This document shows, piece after piece, positions 1-5,233 of a DNA stretch of 5,233 bases; positions within the stretch are counted from its first letter, which is position 1, and every line of letters begins with the position of its first letter. The notes below the pieces were generated by a model that saw nothing but the letters and a program-made list of their open reading frames with translations, had not been told where the DNA came from and made no database searches. This stretch comes from CAYRTV01 sp046483285 (GTDB lineage Bacteria; Acidobacteriota; Aminicenantia; Aminicenantales; Aminicenantaceae): assembly GCA_046483285.1 (NCBI GenBank), contig JAWODN010000092.1, positions 1-5,233 on the forward strand, read 5' to 3'. Both the position numbers and the translations under genes were made by a program.

Positions 1-389
1 ACTTCATTTCCGATGCAGGATAATAAATTAAGCCCCCGGCTCTCCGAACTGGCACGGCCGCCTGAAGATCCCAGATTATAAAGAGTCACCGCGGGTTCCA
101 CATGATCGCCGGCAATATGGACCGCGGAGTCGCCGGTGCGGAAGTTGTAGGTGATGCTTCCGGTTCCGGGCAAAACAAATATCTCTCCGTCTGGATTGAT
201 CCGGTAGGGAGAGGATCCTCCTCCGGGGGCGGCAATATATCCGATGGCCGCCTGCCTGACCAATTCTTCGCGGTTGAATTCAACCGTTTGACTTTCCCCC
301 TGTTGACCGCTGTATGTCACGCCTCCTGTCAATAAAATTAAAACAGCGAACACAACAATAAACTTCCGGGTTGAGAGTAAATGAGTCAT
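1..389 (-). CDS. Exported DUF4438-like protein, N-terminal part (truncated by window edge)
   Basis: This frame is open from an ATG at 389 down to base 1, giving 129 codons with no stop, so the C-terminus lies outside the window. The start is supported by a GGAGG eight bases upstream. Residues 1-30 look like a signal peptide or membrane anchor: basic residues (R8, K9), then the hydrophobic stretch FIVVFAVLILL, with no lipobox cysteine. The mature part reads SPYRINPDG (about 60-68), LPGTGSITYN (73-82), GDHVEPAV (94-101) and LNLLSCIGNE (120-129). This order of PYR..DG, LPGTG.I.YN, AGDHVEP and CIGNE motifs is what I remember from DUF4438 proteins, for which a Thermotoga structure (TM1086) exists. 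The family has no established function that I know of. The family call is from memory of motifs, not a search. The gene is divergent from ftsH and has its own strong-looking promoter. No activity can be assigned. Confidence 0.75.
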   Translation of the reverse strand, partial: MTHLLSTRKFIVVFAVLILLTGGVTYSGQQGESQTVEFNREELVRQAAIGYIAAPGGGSSPYRINPDGEIFVLPGTGSITYNFRTGDSAVHIAGDHVEPAVTLYNLGSSGGRASSESRGLNLLSCIGNE

Positions 390-397
390 GATTTGTT

Positions 398-402
398 CCT
401 CC
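398..402 (-). promoter_or_regulatory. Shine-Dalgarno site of the DUF4438-like gene
   Basis: GGAGG on the minus strand lies eight bases before the ATG at 389. It fixes this start, since no other in-frame ATG nearby has such a site. Confidence 0.8.
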
Positions 403-422
403 TTTTTTTTCCATTCTTCAGG

Positions 423-436
423 TTTGACAGTTCAAA
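423..436. promoter_or_regulatory. Inverted repeat TTTGA-N4-TCAAA at the predicted start of the minus-strand transcript
   Basis: Five-base perfect arms (423-427 and 432-436) surround CAGT. The repeat spans the predicted transcription start near 430, a common operator position. It does not match the LexA boxes I know. Regulatory function is inferred. Confidence 0.3.
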
Positions 437-464
437 ATAATATATGAAAATTTCATGATGTCAA
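437..464 (-). promoter_or_regulatory. Sigma-70-type promoter for the DUF4438-like gene
   Basis: On the minus strand a perfect -35 box TTGACA (464-459) is followed after 16 bases by TATTAT (442-437), a five-of-six match to the -10 consensus. Transcription would start near 430, giving a leader of about 40 bases that contains the GGAGG site. The spacer between the two boxes contains a 13-bp palindrome. Confidence 0.65.
444..456. promoter_or_regulatory. Palindrome ATGAAA-A-TTTCAT inside the minus-strand promoter (possible operator)
   Basis: Six-base arms ATGAAA and TTTCAT are perfectly inverted around one central base. The site lies wholly between the -35 and -10 boxes of the minus-strand promoter, where a bound repressor would block RNA polymerase. 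Its function as an operator is inferred from position only. The region is AT-rich, so chance remains possible. Confidence 0.35.
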
Positions 465-555
465 TACCAACCCGGATGATGAGCGGGCCGGGATCGCCGC
501 TGCAGGCGCATTTCCCTCACATCTATGGATTTCATTTGAGCGATGATTTATCCTA

Positions 556-561
556 TATAAT
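556..561 (+). promoter_or_regulatory. Putative -10 element for ftsH
   Basis: A perfect TATAAT lies 49 bases before the ftsH start codon. The hexamer at the ideal -35 distance (CATTTG, 533-538, 17-base spacer) is a poor match, while TTGAGC at 536-541 would be only 14 bases away. The promoter may therefore be weak or need an activator. Transcription would begin near 568. No heat-shock sigma-32 or CIRCE element is visible. Confidence 0.45.
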
Positions 562-573
562 GAAAGTGTTTCA
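561..573. promoter_or_regulatory. Inverted repeat TGAAA-N3-TTTCA just after the ftsH -10 box
   Basis: Perfect five-base arms (561-565, 569-573) flank GTG. The repeat shares its last -10 base and covers the predicted ftsH transcription start. The arms TGAAA/TTTCA are the same as those of the palindrome at 444-456 in the divergent promoter, though the central spacing differs (three bases versus one). It could be an operator, but this is inference from position and similarity. Confidence 0.3.
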
Positions 574-600
574 ATAAGTCAGGCTTAGGTATAAGTCAGG
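574..600 (+). repeat. Direct repeat ATAAGTCAGG x2 in the ftsH leader
   Basis: Two identical copies of ATAAGTCAGG lie at 574-583 and 591-600, a 17-base period separated by CTTAGGT. The second copy contributes AGG to the ftsH ribosome binding site (AGGA, 598-601), so the first may act as a decoy or standby ribosome site, or the pair may bind a regulator. Confidence 0.6.
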
Positions 601-601
601 A
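598..601 (+). promoter_or_regulatory. Shine-Dalgarno site of ftsH
   Basis: AGGA is eight bases before the ATG at 610. It is modest in strength and embedded in the second copy of the leader direct repeat. Confidence 0.6.
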
Positions 602-609
602 TTAAAGAT

Positions 610-2535
610 ATGAACGAAAACAAAAAGAAATCATCACAACAGGGCCAATTCAAAGACTCACCATCCCACCGGCCGCCGTTTAAATCATCACTTGGATTGG
701 GAATTCTCATATGGATTGTCATTTTAACCGCGCTGGGATATTTTTTCTTTCATGCTTTTCGCACCGCTCCCCGGATCAACATCCCCTATTCCACGTTCAA
801 ACACCAGGTTCAGGAGGGAAATGTTTCTGAAATCAATATCAAAGGCCAAGAAATCACCGGCGAATTCAAAGAAGACTATCAGCCTCCCGGTGAGGATGAT
901 GCTCAATACCAACAGTTTTCCACAACCAGGCCGGACTTTGAAGATCCCGCCTTAATGAATTTGCTGGAAGAACAAAACGTCACCGTACGGGCCGAAACCA
1001 CGGACGGAAACTGGTGGACCATTATGTTGATTCTGCTTCTTCCCTGGATATTGATTTTCGGTTACTTCGCCTATATGAGGAATAAGGCTAAGAGTCAAAT
1101 GAATAATATGGGGCCGGGCCGTCTTTTCGGCATGGGGAAATCCCGGGCCAAGCGGTACACTAAAACCAAAAGCGACATGTCCTATGATGATGTGGCCGGC
1201 CTGGAAAACGCCAAAAAAGATCTGAGAGAAATCATCGATTACCTGAGGGAACCCAAAAAATTCCAATCCCTGGGAGCGGACATTCCCAAGGGGGTTTTAT
1301 TGGTCGGCCCCCCGGGAACCGGAAAAACCCTCTTAGCCAAAGCGACTGCCGGCGAAGCCGATGTCCCCTTTTTCAGTATCAGCGGCTCAGAATTTATTGA
1401 AATGTTTGTCGGCGTAGGCGCTTCACGGGTCCGTGATATGTTTCAAACGGCTAAAAAATCCTCTCCATCCATCATTTTTGTGGATGAGCTGGATTCCATC
1501 GGGCGGGCGCGCGGAACCGGAGTCGGCGGGGGTCATGATGAAAGAGAACAGACTCTCAACCAAATTCTTAATGAAATGGACGGGTTCAAGCCCCACCAGT
1601 CTGTCATCGTTCTGGCCGCGACCAACCGGCCTGATGTGCTGGACCCGGCTTTAATCCGTCCCGGGCGCTTCGACCGTCAAATCCCCTTGGATATGCCGCA
1701 GAAAGCGGCCCGGAAAAAAATTCTGGAGATACACACCCGCAATGTCCCCTTAGATAAAGATATGGACTTGGATAATTTAGCGGCCCGGACCGTCGGATTT
1801 TCCGGTGCGGACTTGGAAAACCTGGTCAATGAAGCCGCCTTGCTGGCTGCCAGGGAAAATAAGGAAAAAGTGGGAATGGATAATTTTGTCCAGGCCCGGG
1901 ATAAAATTATTTTGGGCCATAAACGCGAGGATATGATCAGCGATGAAGAAAAGCAAATAATCGCTTATCATGAAGCCGGACATGCCCTGCTGGCTAAAAC
2001 AACGCCCGGAATGGATCCATTGGAAAAAGTCACTATCATTCCGCGGGGCCGCTCCTTAGGCGCCACCGAGATGGTTCCGGAGGAAGACAGGCATAACTTT
2101 AGAAAAGATTATTTGTTAAAACGAATCCGGATCATGCTGGGCGGACGGGCCTCAGAAAAATTAATTTTCAATGATATCAGTAACGGCGCCGCTGATGACC
2201 TGAAACAGGCCACCAAGTTGTCCCGGCAGATGATCACACAATGGGGCATGAGTGACCGCTTGGGGCCGGTCACCTTCAGTCTGGGTGAGGAGCACCTGTT
2301 CTTGGGCCGAGAAATGGCCAAGCCTAAGGATTTCAGTGAAAACACAGCTCGAATCATTGATGAAGAAATCCAAAAAACAGTGTCCGGTCAAGAAAAAAAA
2401 GCCCTGGAGGGATTGAAAAAAAACCGCAGCCGGCTCAAAAAACTGGCCGAAGCTTTAATTGAAAAAGAAACCCTGGAGCGGGAAGAAATCGATAAAATTT
2501 TGGAAGACAACCAGCAATCAGACTCGTCATCCTGA
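610..2535 (+). CDS. ftsH: ATP-dependent zinc metalloprotease FtsH
   Basis: FtsH is a hexameric inner-membrane AAA+ protease that unfolds and degrades misassembled membrane proteins and selected cytosolic regulators. This copy has 641 residues, normal for the family, and appears intact. A hydrophilic N-terminal tail of about 30 residues is followed by a first membrane segment (about 31-50), a periplasmic domain (51-134) and a second membrane segment (about 135-155). The AAA+ domain shows Walker A GPPGTGKT (233-240), the pore-loop motif MFVGVGA (265-271), Walker B IIFVDELD (288-295, with D292 and E293), and the second region of homology ATNRPDVLDPALIRPGRFD with arginine fingers R350 and R353. 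The protease domain carries the zinc site HEAGH (H454, E455, H458), and D530 in GAADDLK fits the third ligand. A charged helical tail follows. The start is supported by AGGA eight bases upstream. The last residues are encoded within a dispersed repeat that supplies the stop codon. Confidence 0.98.
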   Translation: MNENKKKSSQQGQFKDSPSHRPPFKSSLGLGILIWIVILTALGYFFFHAFRTAPRINIPYSTFKHQVQEGNVSEINIKGQEITGEFKEDYQPPGEDDAQYQQFSTTRPDFEDPALMNLLEEQNVTVRAETTDGNWWTIMLILLLPWILIFGYFAYMRNKAKSQMNNMGPGRLFGMGKSRAKRYTKTKSDMSYDDVAGLENAKKDLREIIDYLREPKKFQSLGADIPKGVLLVGPPGTGKTLLAKATAGEADVPFFSISGSEFIEMFVGVGASRVRDMFQTAKKSSPSIIFVDELDSIGRARGTGVGGGHDEREQTLNQILNEMDGFKPHQSVIVLAATNRPDVLDPALIRPGRFDRQIPLDMPQKAARKKILEIHTRNVPLDKDMDLDNLAARTVGFSGADLENLVNEAALLAARENKEKVGMDNFVQARDKIILGHKREDMISDEEKQIIAYHEAGHALLAKTTPGMDPLEKVTIIPRGRSLGATEMVPEEDRHNFRKDYLLKRIRIMLGGRASEKLIFNDISNGAADDLKQATKLSRQMITQWGMSDRLGPVTFSLGEEHLFLGREMAKPKDFSENTARIIDEEIQKTVSGQEKKALEGLKKNRSRLKKLAEALIEKETLEREEIDKILEDNQQSDSSS

Positions 2536-2550
2536 GCGAAGCAAAGGGTC
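2526..2550 (+). repeat. Dispersed repeat unit (core CATCCTGAGCGAAGC) overlapping the ftsH stop codon
   Basis: The stretch contains CATCCTGAGCGAAGC followed by AAAGGGTC. It differs at only two positions from the form I remember, in which AAAGGGTC reads GAAGGATC, and which recurs between genes in many bacterial genomes. The overlapping frame reads RHPERSKGSPAF, the kind of spurious peptide this repeat is known to yield. Its TGA is the ftsH stop, so the final serines of FtsH come from the repeat. The assignment rests on memory; only one copy is seen in the window. Confidence 0.6.
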
Positions 2551-2565
2551 CCCTGCCTTTTTTTT
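2539..2565 (+). terminator. Possible weak Rho-independent terminator after ftsH
   Basis: A run of eight T (2558-2565) follows a short imperfect hairpin: GCA (2541-2543) with TGC (2554-2556), and GG/CC inside with a small loop. The stem is short and bulged, so the T tract is the main evidence. It lies just after the ftsH stop and overlaps the dispersed repeat. Confidence 0.35.
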
Positions 2566-2585
2566 CATGAACAGCCCAGGTATTA

Positions 2586-2626
2586 TATACTTGATTTCAA
2601 ATGAGCTGAACAAAAAACATGATAAT
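2586..2626 (+). promoter_or_regulatory. Candidate promoter region for the S9 peptidase gene
   Basis: Two possible -10 boxes lie in this AT-rich gap: TATACT (2586-2591) and TGATAAT (2620-2626, GATAAT with an upstream T). Neither has a good -35 hexamer at 16-18 bases. A promoter here is expected from the 136-bp gap and the T tract, but the exact site cannot be fixed. Confidence 0.25.
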
Positions 2627-2658
2627 GTGTTTATCCAATGGTCCCATGATTCTTAATC

Positions 2659-2664
2659 AGGAGG
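2659..2664 (+). promoter_or_regulatory. Shine-Dalgarno site deciding the S9 peptidase start
   Basis: AGGAGG lies seven bases before the ATG at 2672 and only one base before the ATG at 2666. The spacing rules out the upstream ATG and places the start at 2672. Confidence 0.85.
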
Positions 2665-2671
2665 AATGAGA

Positions 2672-4981
2672 ATGAAATCTTTACGCATTGTTTTTACCGT
2701 GGCGGCTTTGATTTCGGCTGTGTTTTTCACCGCGGCATGCCAGCCGGCATGGGAACACACCACCATCACGGAAAAAGATTATCAGCGCGCCGAGGAATTT
2801 CTCTCCCGTAATTTGGGAGAAAAGGTCTATGGGCTGGAAGTGAATCCCACATGGATTCTGGATACCTCTTCCTTCTGGTACCGAGTCAACACCCGCGAAG
2901 GGAAAACCTTCTACCGCGTCTGTCCTGAAAATAGACTCAAAGAGCCGGCCTTTGATCATAAAAAAATGGCCCAAATGCTTTCCGAAAAAACCGGACGCAT
3001 TACCACCCGCGAAGACCTCCCTTTTGACCGGATTAAATACATCGAAGACAAAAAGATTGAATTCACTGTTAATGACCGGATCTGGACGGCAGATCTGGAC
3101 ACCTATACCTATAACTTAGCTGAAAAGGAGAAGGATGAGGAAGAAGAGCTTGAAACCCCTTCGCCCGACGGCAAGTGGGTGGCGTTCCGCAAAGAAAACG
3201 ACCTGTATATCCGCTCGAAGGAAAACGGACGGGAAATCCGCCTGAGCCGGAGCGGCCGGCCCTTATATAAATATGCCGGTTATCTCGGATGGGGTGATAT
3301 CATGGAAGGAGAAAACGGCGAAAGGCCGGAACACTTTTCCGTTAAGTGGTCGCCCGATTCCAGGAAAATCTATACTCAGATCCTGGATCTGCGAAAAGCC
3401 CGGAAAATGTTTCTCCTCAAGTCGGTGAATGAAGATTTCCGGGCCCAGCTTCTCTCCTATTACCGGGCGTCCCCGGGAGATACGGATATCGCCTATTACC
3501 TCCCTGTCATTTTCGACATTGAAACCCGAAAGGAAATCAAAATCAATGTTGATCCGGTTCCTCATTTTCTCGGTTTCGACGCCCATTGGTTTGAAGACGC
3601 CCGAAGCTTATACGCCCGCTGGTTCGACCGCGGATATAAAACCCTCAATTTCGCCCAAATCGACCCGGCTGACGGCGATGTCCGGATCATCATTAAAGAT
3701 GAAAACGAAACATGTCTTGAAACCGGGATTTCCCGTTACCGCATGCTGGAAAAATCAAAAAAACTAATCATCACCTCCGAGCGGGACGGATGGAATCATC
3801 TTTATCTCTTTGACTGGGAAAATTCGGATTTGATCTCTCAAGTGACCACTGGAGAATTCGTGGTTCTGAATATAACCCATGTGGATGAAGAGAATGAATC
3901 CATATATTTTCAGGCTGCCGGACGGGAAATAAACGAAGACCCCTACCTGCGGCACTTATACAGGGTTAATTTTGACGGTTCCGGGCTTGAATCCCTGACG
4001 CCCGAGCATGCCTATCATGATGTCTCTCTGTCCCCCCGGCATGATTATTTCGTGGACAATTATTCCCGGGTGGATATGCCGACCATTTCGGTGCTGCGCA
4101 GCCTGGAAAACGGCTCGGTCATCATGGAGCTGGAACAAGCGGATATCAAAGATATTCTGGCCATGGGATGGACATTTCCCGAGCCTTTTCAAGCCACGGC
4201 GGCCGACGGTGAAACCAAAATATATGGTTTGATGTGGAAACCCTCAAATTTCAACAAAAATAAATCGTATCCGGTTATTGATCAATCTTATACCGGGCCT
4301 CAGGCGGTGGTTACGCCTAAAACATTTCGCCGTGCCTTGATGCATTCCAATACCGCCCTGGCCGAACTGCAATTTATCCCCATCACCGTGGACGGCAGAG
4401 GAACCGCCCAGCGATCCAAAGAATTCCACAACTTCACCTACAAAAACCTGGGCGGCGGAGTCACCGACCATATTCCCGCCATCCGGCAATTGGCTGCGGA
4501 TAATCCCTACATGGACACGGACCGAGTTGGAATTTATGGGCATTCCGCCGGCGGTTATGATACAGCACGCGCCCTGCTGAACTGGCCGGAGTTCTATAAG
4601 GTGGGAGTCTCCTCCTCCGGAAACCACGACCACCGTATGGCCAAGGCCTGGTGGCCGGAGCAATACATGGGTTACCCGGTGGGAGATTTTTATTCCGAAC
4701 AGTCAAACATCAATAACGCGGACCGGCTCCAAGGAAAACTGCTGCTTGTCCATGGGGAAATCGATGAAAACGTCAACCCTTCCGCCACAATCCGTTTCGT
4801 CGATGCTTTGATTAAGCACAACAAAGATTTCGATCTCTTGATCATCCCTGACAACCGCCACGGTTATCGCGGTGTTTACAGCGATTATTTCACCCGGAAA
4901 CGCTGGGATTATTTCGTGCGCCACCTGCATAATACGGACCCGCCTTATTTTAAGATCTCCCGGCTGGATGAAGATGACTGA
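2672..4981 (+). CDS. S9-family serine peptidase (DPP-IV-like), predicted lipoprotein
   Basis: The predicted product has 769 residues and would cleave peptides outside the cytoplasm. Start 2672 gives a clean lipoprotein signal: MKSLR, a hydrophobic core, then FTAAC with C23 as the lipidated cysteine. Q24 at +2 would allow outer-membrane sorting under the E. coli rule. Residues of roughly 30-490 look like a DPP-IV N-terminal beta-propeller, with blade motifs SPDGKWVAF (about 164), WSPDSRKIY (about 226) and SERDGWNHLYLFD (about 369-381). An acidic stretch (EKEKDEEEELE) falls near 151-161. The C-terminal alpha/beta-hydrolase shows YTGP with Y540 as the likely oxyanion tyrosine, VDGRGT, the nucleophile motif GHSAGGY (S625), LLLVHGEIDENV (D698) and RHGYRG (H730), so the Ser-Asp-His triad is complete. 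I do not find the DWVYEEE-type double glutamate that binds the substrate N-terminus in dipeptidyl peptidases, so the family call is firm but dipeptidyl specificity is not. It lies 136 bases after ftsH and is probably transcribed separately. Confidence 0.92.
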   Translation: MKSLRIVFTVAALISAVFFTAACQPAWEHTTITEKDYQRAEEFLSRNLGEKVYGLEVNPTWILDTSSFWYRVNTREGKTFYRVCPENRLKEPAFDHKKMAQMLSEKTGRITTREDLPFDRIKYIEDKKIEFTVNDRIWTADLDTYTYNLAEKEKDEEEELETPSPDGKWVAFRKENDLYIRSKENGREIRLSRSGRPLYKYAGYLGWGDIMEGENGERPEHFSVKWSPDSRKIYTQILDLRKARKMFLLKSVNEDFRAQLLSYYRASPGDTDIAYYLPVIFDIETRKEIKINVDPVPHFLGFDAHWFEDARSLYARWFDRGYKTLNFAQIDPADGDVRIIIKDENETCLETGISRYRMLEKSKKLIITSERDGWNHLYLFDWENSDLISQVTTGEFVVLNITHVDEENESIYFQAAGREINEDPYLRHLYRVNFDGSGLESLTPEHAYHDVSLSPRHDYFVDNYSRVDMPTISVLRSLENGSVIMELEQADIKDILAMGWTFPEPFQATAADGETKIYGLMWKPSNFNKNKSYPVIDQSYTGPQAVVTPKTFRRALMHSNTALAELQFIPITVDGRGTAQRSKEFHNFTYKNLGGGVTDHIPAIRQLAADNPYMDTDRVGIYGHSAGGYDTARALLNWPEFYKVGVSSSGNHDHRMAKAWWPEQYMGYPVGDFYSEQSNINNADRLQGKLLLVHGEIDENVNPSATIRFVDALIKHNKDFDLLIIPDNRHGYRGVYSDYFTRKRWDYFVRHLHNTDPPYFKISRLDEDD

Positions 4982-5005
4982 AAAATCGGCGGGGACCCAA
5001 GCCGA
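4981..5005 (-). terminator. Rho-independent terminator for the convergent minus-strand gene
   Basis: Read on the minus strand, TCGGC (5005-5001) pairs with GCCGA (4990-4986) around a ten-base loop in which GGG and CCC may pair further. TTTTT (4985-4981) follows at once. It sits 36 bases past the stop of the minus-strand gene and touches the last base of the peptidase stop codon. The plus strand has no T run after the stem, so it should act mainly on the minus strand. Confidence 0.5.
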
Positions 5006-5040
5006 ATGATTATGACGGAACCCATTCGCCGTACACAATT

Positions 5041-5233
5041 TCACTCTTCAGGAGGCTTCGCTTTTTTCTGAGCGTCTTTCCACTTTTTGAGTTTTTCTCC
5101 CATATCAGTCATGACCGGCTTAACCGATTCTCCCCAGTCTTTCAGGCGGGAGGAAAACTCTTCCCGCGGCCCTTTGAGAACCTGGTCAAATTCCAAAAGC
5201 TTTTTCCCCAATTCCGATAAAGACGGCTGAACA
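5041..5233 (-). CDS. Unrecognised Lys/Glu-rich protein, C-terminal part (truncated by window edge)
   Basis: The minus strand is open from base 5233 to a TGA at 5043-5041, giving 63 codons plus stop. The start lies outside the window. The fragment runs from VQPSLSELGKKLLEFDQVL through GPREEFSSRLKDWGESVKP to MGEKLKKWKDAQKKAKPPEE. It is strongly charged, has regularly spaced hydrophobic residues (L, F, W, V, M) suggesting amphipathic helices, and ends in a basic then Pro/Glu tail. I recognise no family and see no catalytic motif or membrane segment. Support for a real gene comes from protein-like composition, an open frame to the edge, and a hairpin plus T5 terminator 36 bases downstream. It converges on the S9 peptidase gene with 59 bases between the stops. 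Confidence 0.6.
   Translation of the reverse strand, partial: VQPSLSELGKKLLEFDQVLKGPREEFSSRLKDWGESVKPVMTDMGEKLKKWKDAQKKAKPPEE

Noticed and set aside
102..335. Plus-strand open frame of 77 codons
   Set aside because: It is antisense to the DUF4438-like gene, has no good ribosome site, and its product has no recognisable family features.
424..429. Plus-strand TTGACA as a -35 box for ftsH
   Set aside because: No -10-like hexamer lies 16-18 bases downstream, and the sequence is part of the inverted repeat at the minus-strand start site.
2459..2656. Plus-strand open frame of 65 codons over the ftsH end and the gap
   Set aside because: It starts within ftsH in another frame and reads through the dispersed repeat (RHPERSKGSPAF), a known type of spurious translation.
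2666..2671. Upstream ATG as the start of the S9 peptidase
   Set aside because: It is only one base from AGGAGG, whereas the ATG at 2672 has ideal spacing and gives a standard lipoprotein signal.
4244..4663. Long minus-strand open frame of 139 codons inside the peptidase gene
   Set aside because: It lies antisense to the conserved catalytic domain of the S9 peptidase, and its product shows no known motif or ribosome site.
5050..5075. Second copy of the dispersed repeat (CTTCGCT and CTGAGCG are present)
   Set aside because: The pieces are short, in the wrong arrangement, and explained by lysine/alanine codons of the minus-strand gene.

Overview
The window comes from a bacterium of moderate GC content with a diderm (Gram-negative type) envelope, judged from a long secreted peptidase carrying a lipoprotein signal. 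It holds two complete protein genes on the plus strand and a truncated minus-strand gene at each edge. The combination of a DUF4438-like protein, an S9/DPP-IV-like lipoprotein and an FtsH tail rich in the 'LGGRASEKLIFNDISNGA' type of sequence would fit an Acidobacteriota/Aminicenantes-like or similar environmental lineage. That placement is a guess and nothing here proves it.

Layout: bases 1-389 (minus) are the N-terminal 129 residues of an exported DUF4438-like protein of unknown function. Its promoter (TTGACA-N16-TATTAT) and SD lie in the 220-bp divergent spacer, which also holds a TATAAT -10 element for ftsH. Short inverted repeats sit on both promoters, and a 10-bp direct repeat lies in the ftsH leader. 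Bases 610-2535 (plus) encode a complete FtsH membrane AAA+ metalloprotease with every catalytic motif intact. Its stop codon lies inside a copy of what looks like a widespread dispersed repeat (core CATCCTGAGCGAAGC), followed by a T8 tract that may be part of a terminator. Bases 2672-4981 (plus) encode a complete S9-family serine peptidase (DPP-IV-like propeller plus alpha/beta-hydrolase), predicted to be a lipoprotein. Bases 5041-5233 (minus) are the C-terminal 63 residues of an unrecognised lysine/glutamate-rich protein, with a likely terminator for it next to the stop codon of the peptidase gene.

The genes do not form an obvious pathway. FtsH handles membrane-protein quality control at the inner membrane, and the S9 lipoprotein would degrade peptides in the periplasm or at the outer membrane. 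The 136-bp gap with a repeat and a T tract suggests separate transcription units. I see no mobile element, CRISPR array, RNA gene or clearly new system. The points worth a second look are the regulatory repeats around ftsH, the repeat overlapping the ftsH stop codon, and a peptidase that has a full S9 catalytic triad but no recognisable double-glutamate motif of true dipeptidyl peptidases.
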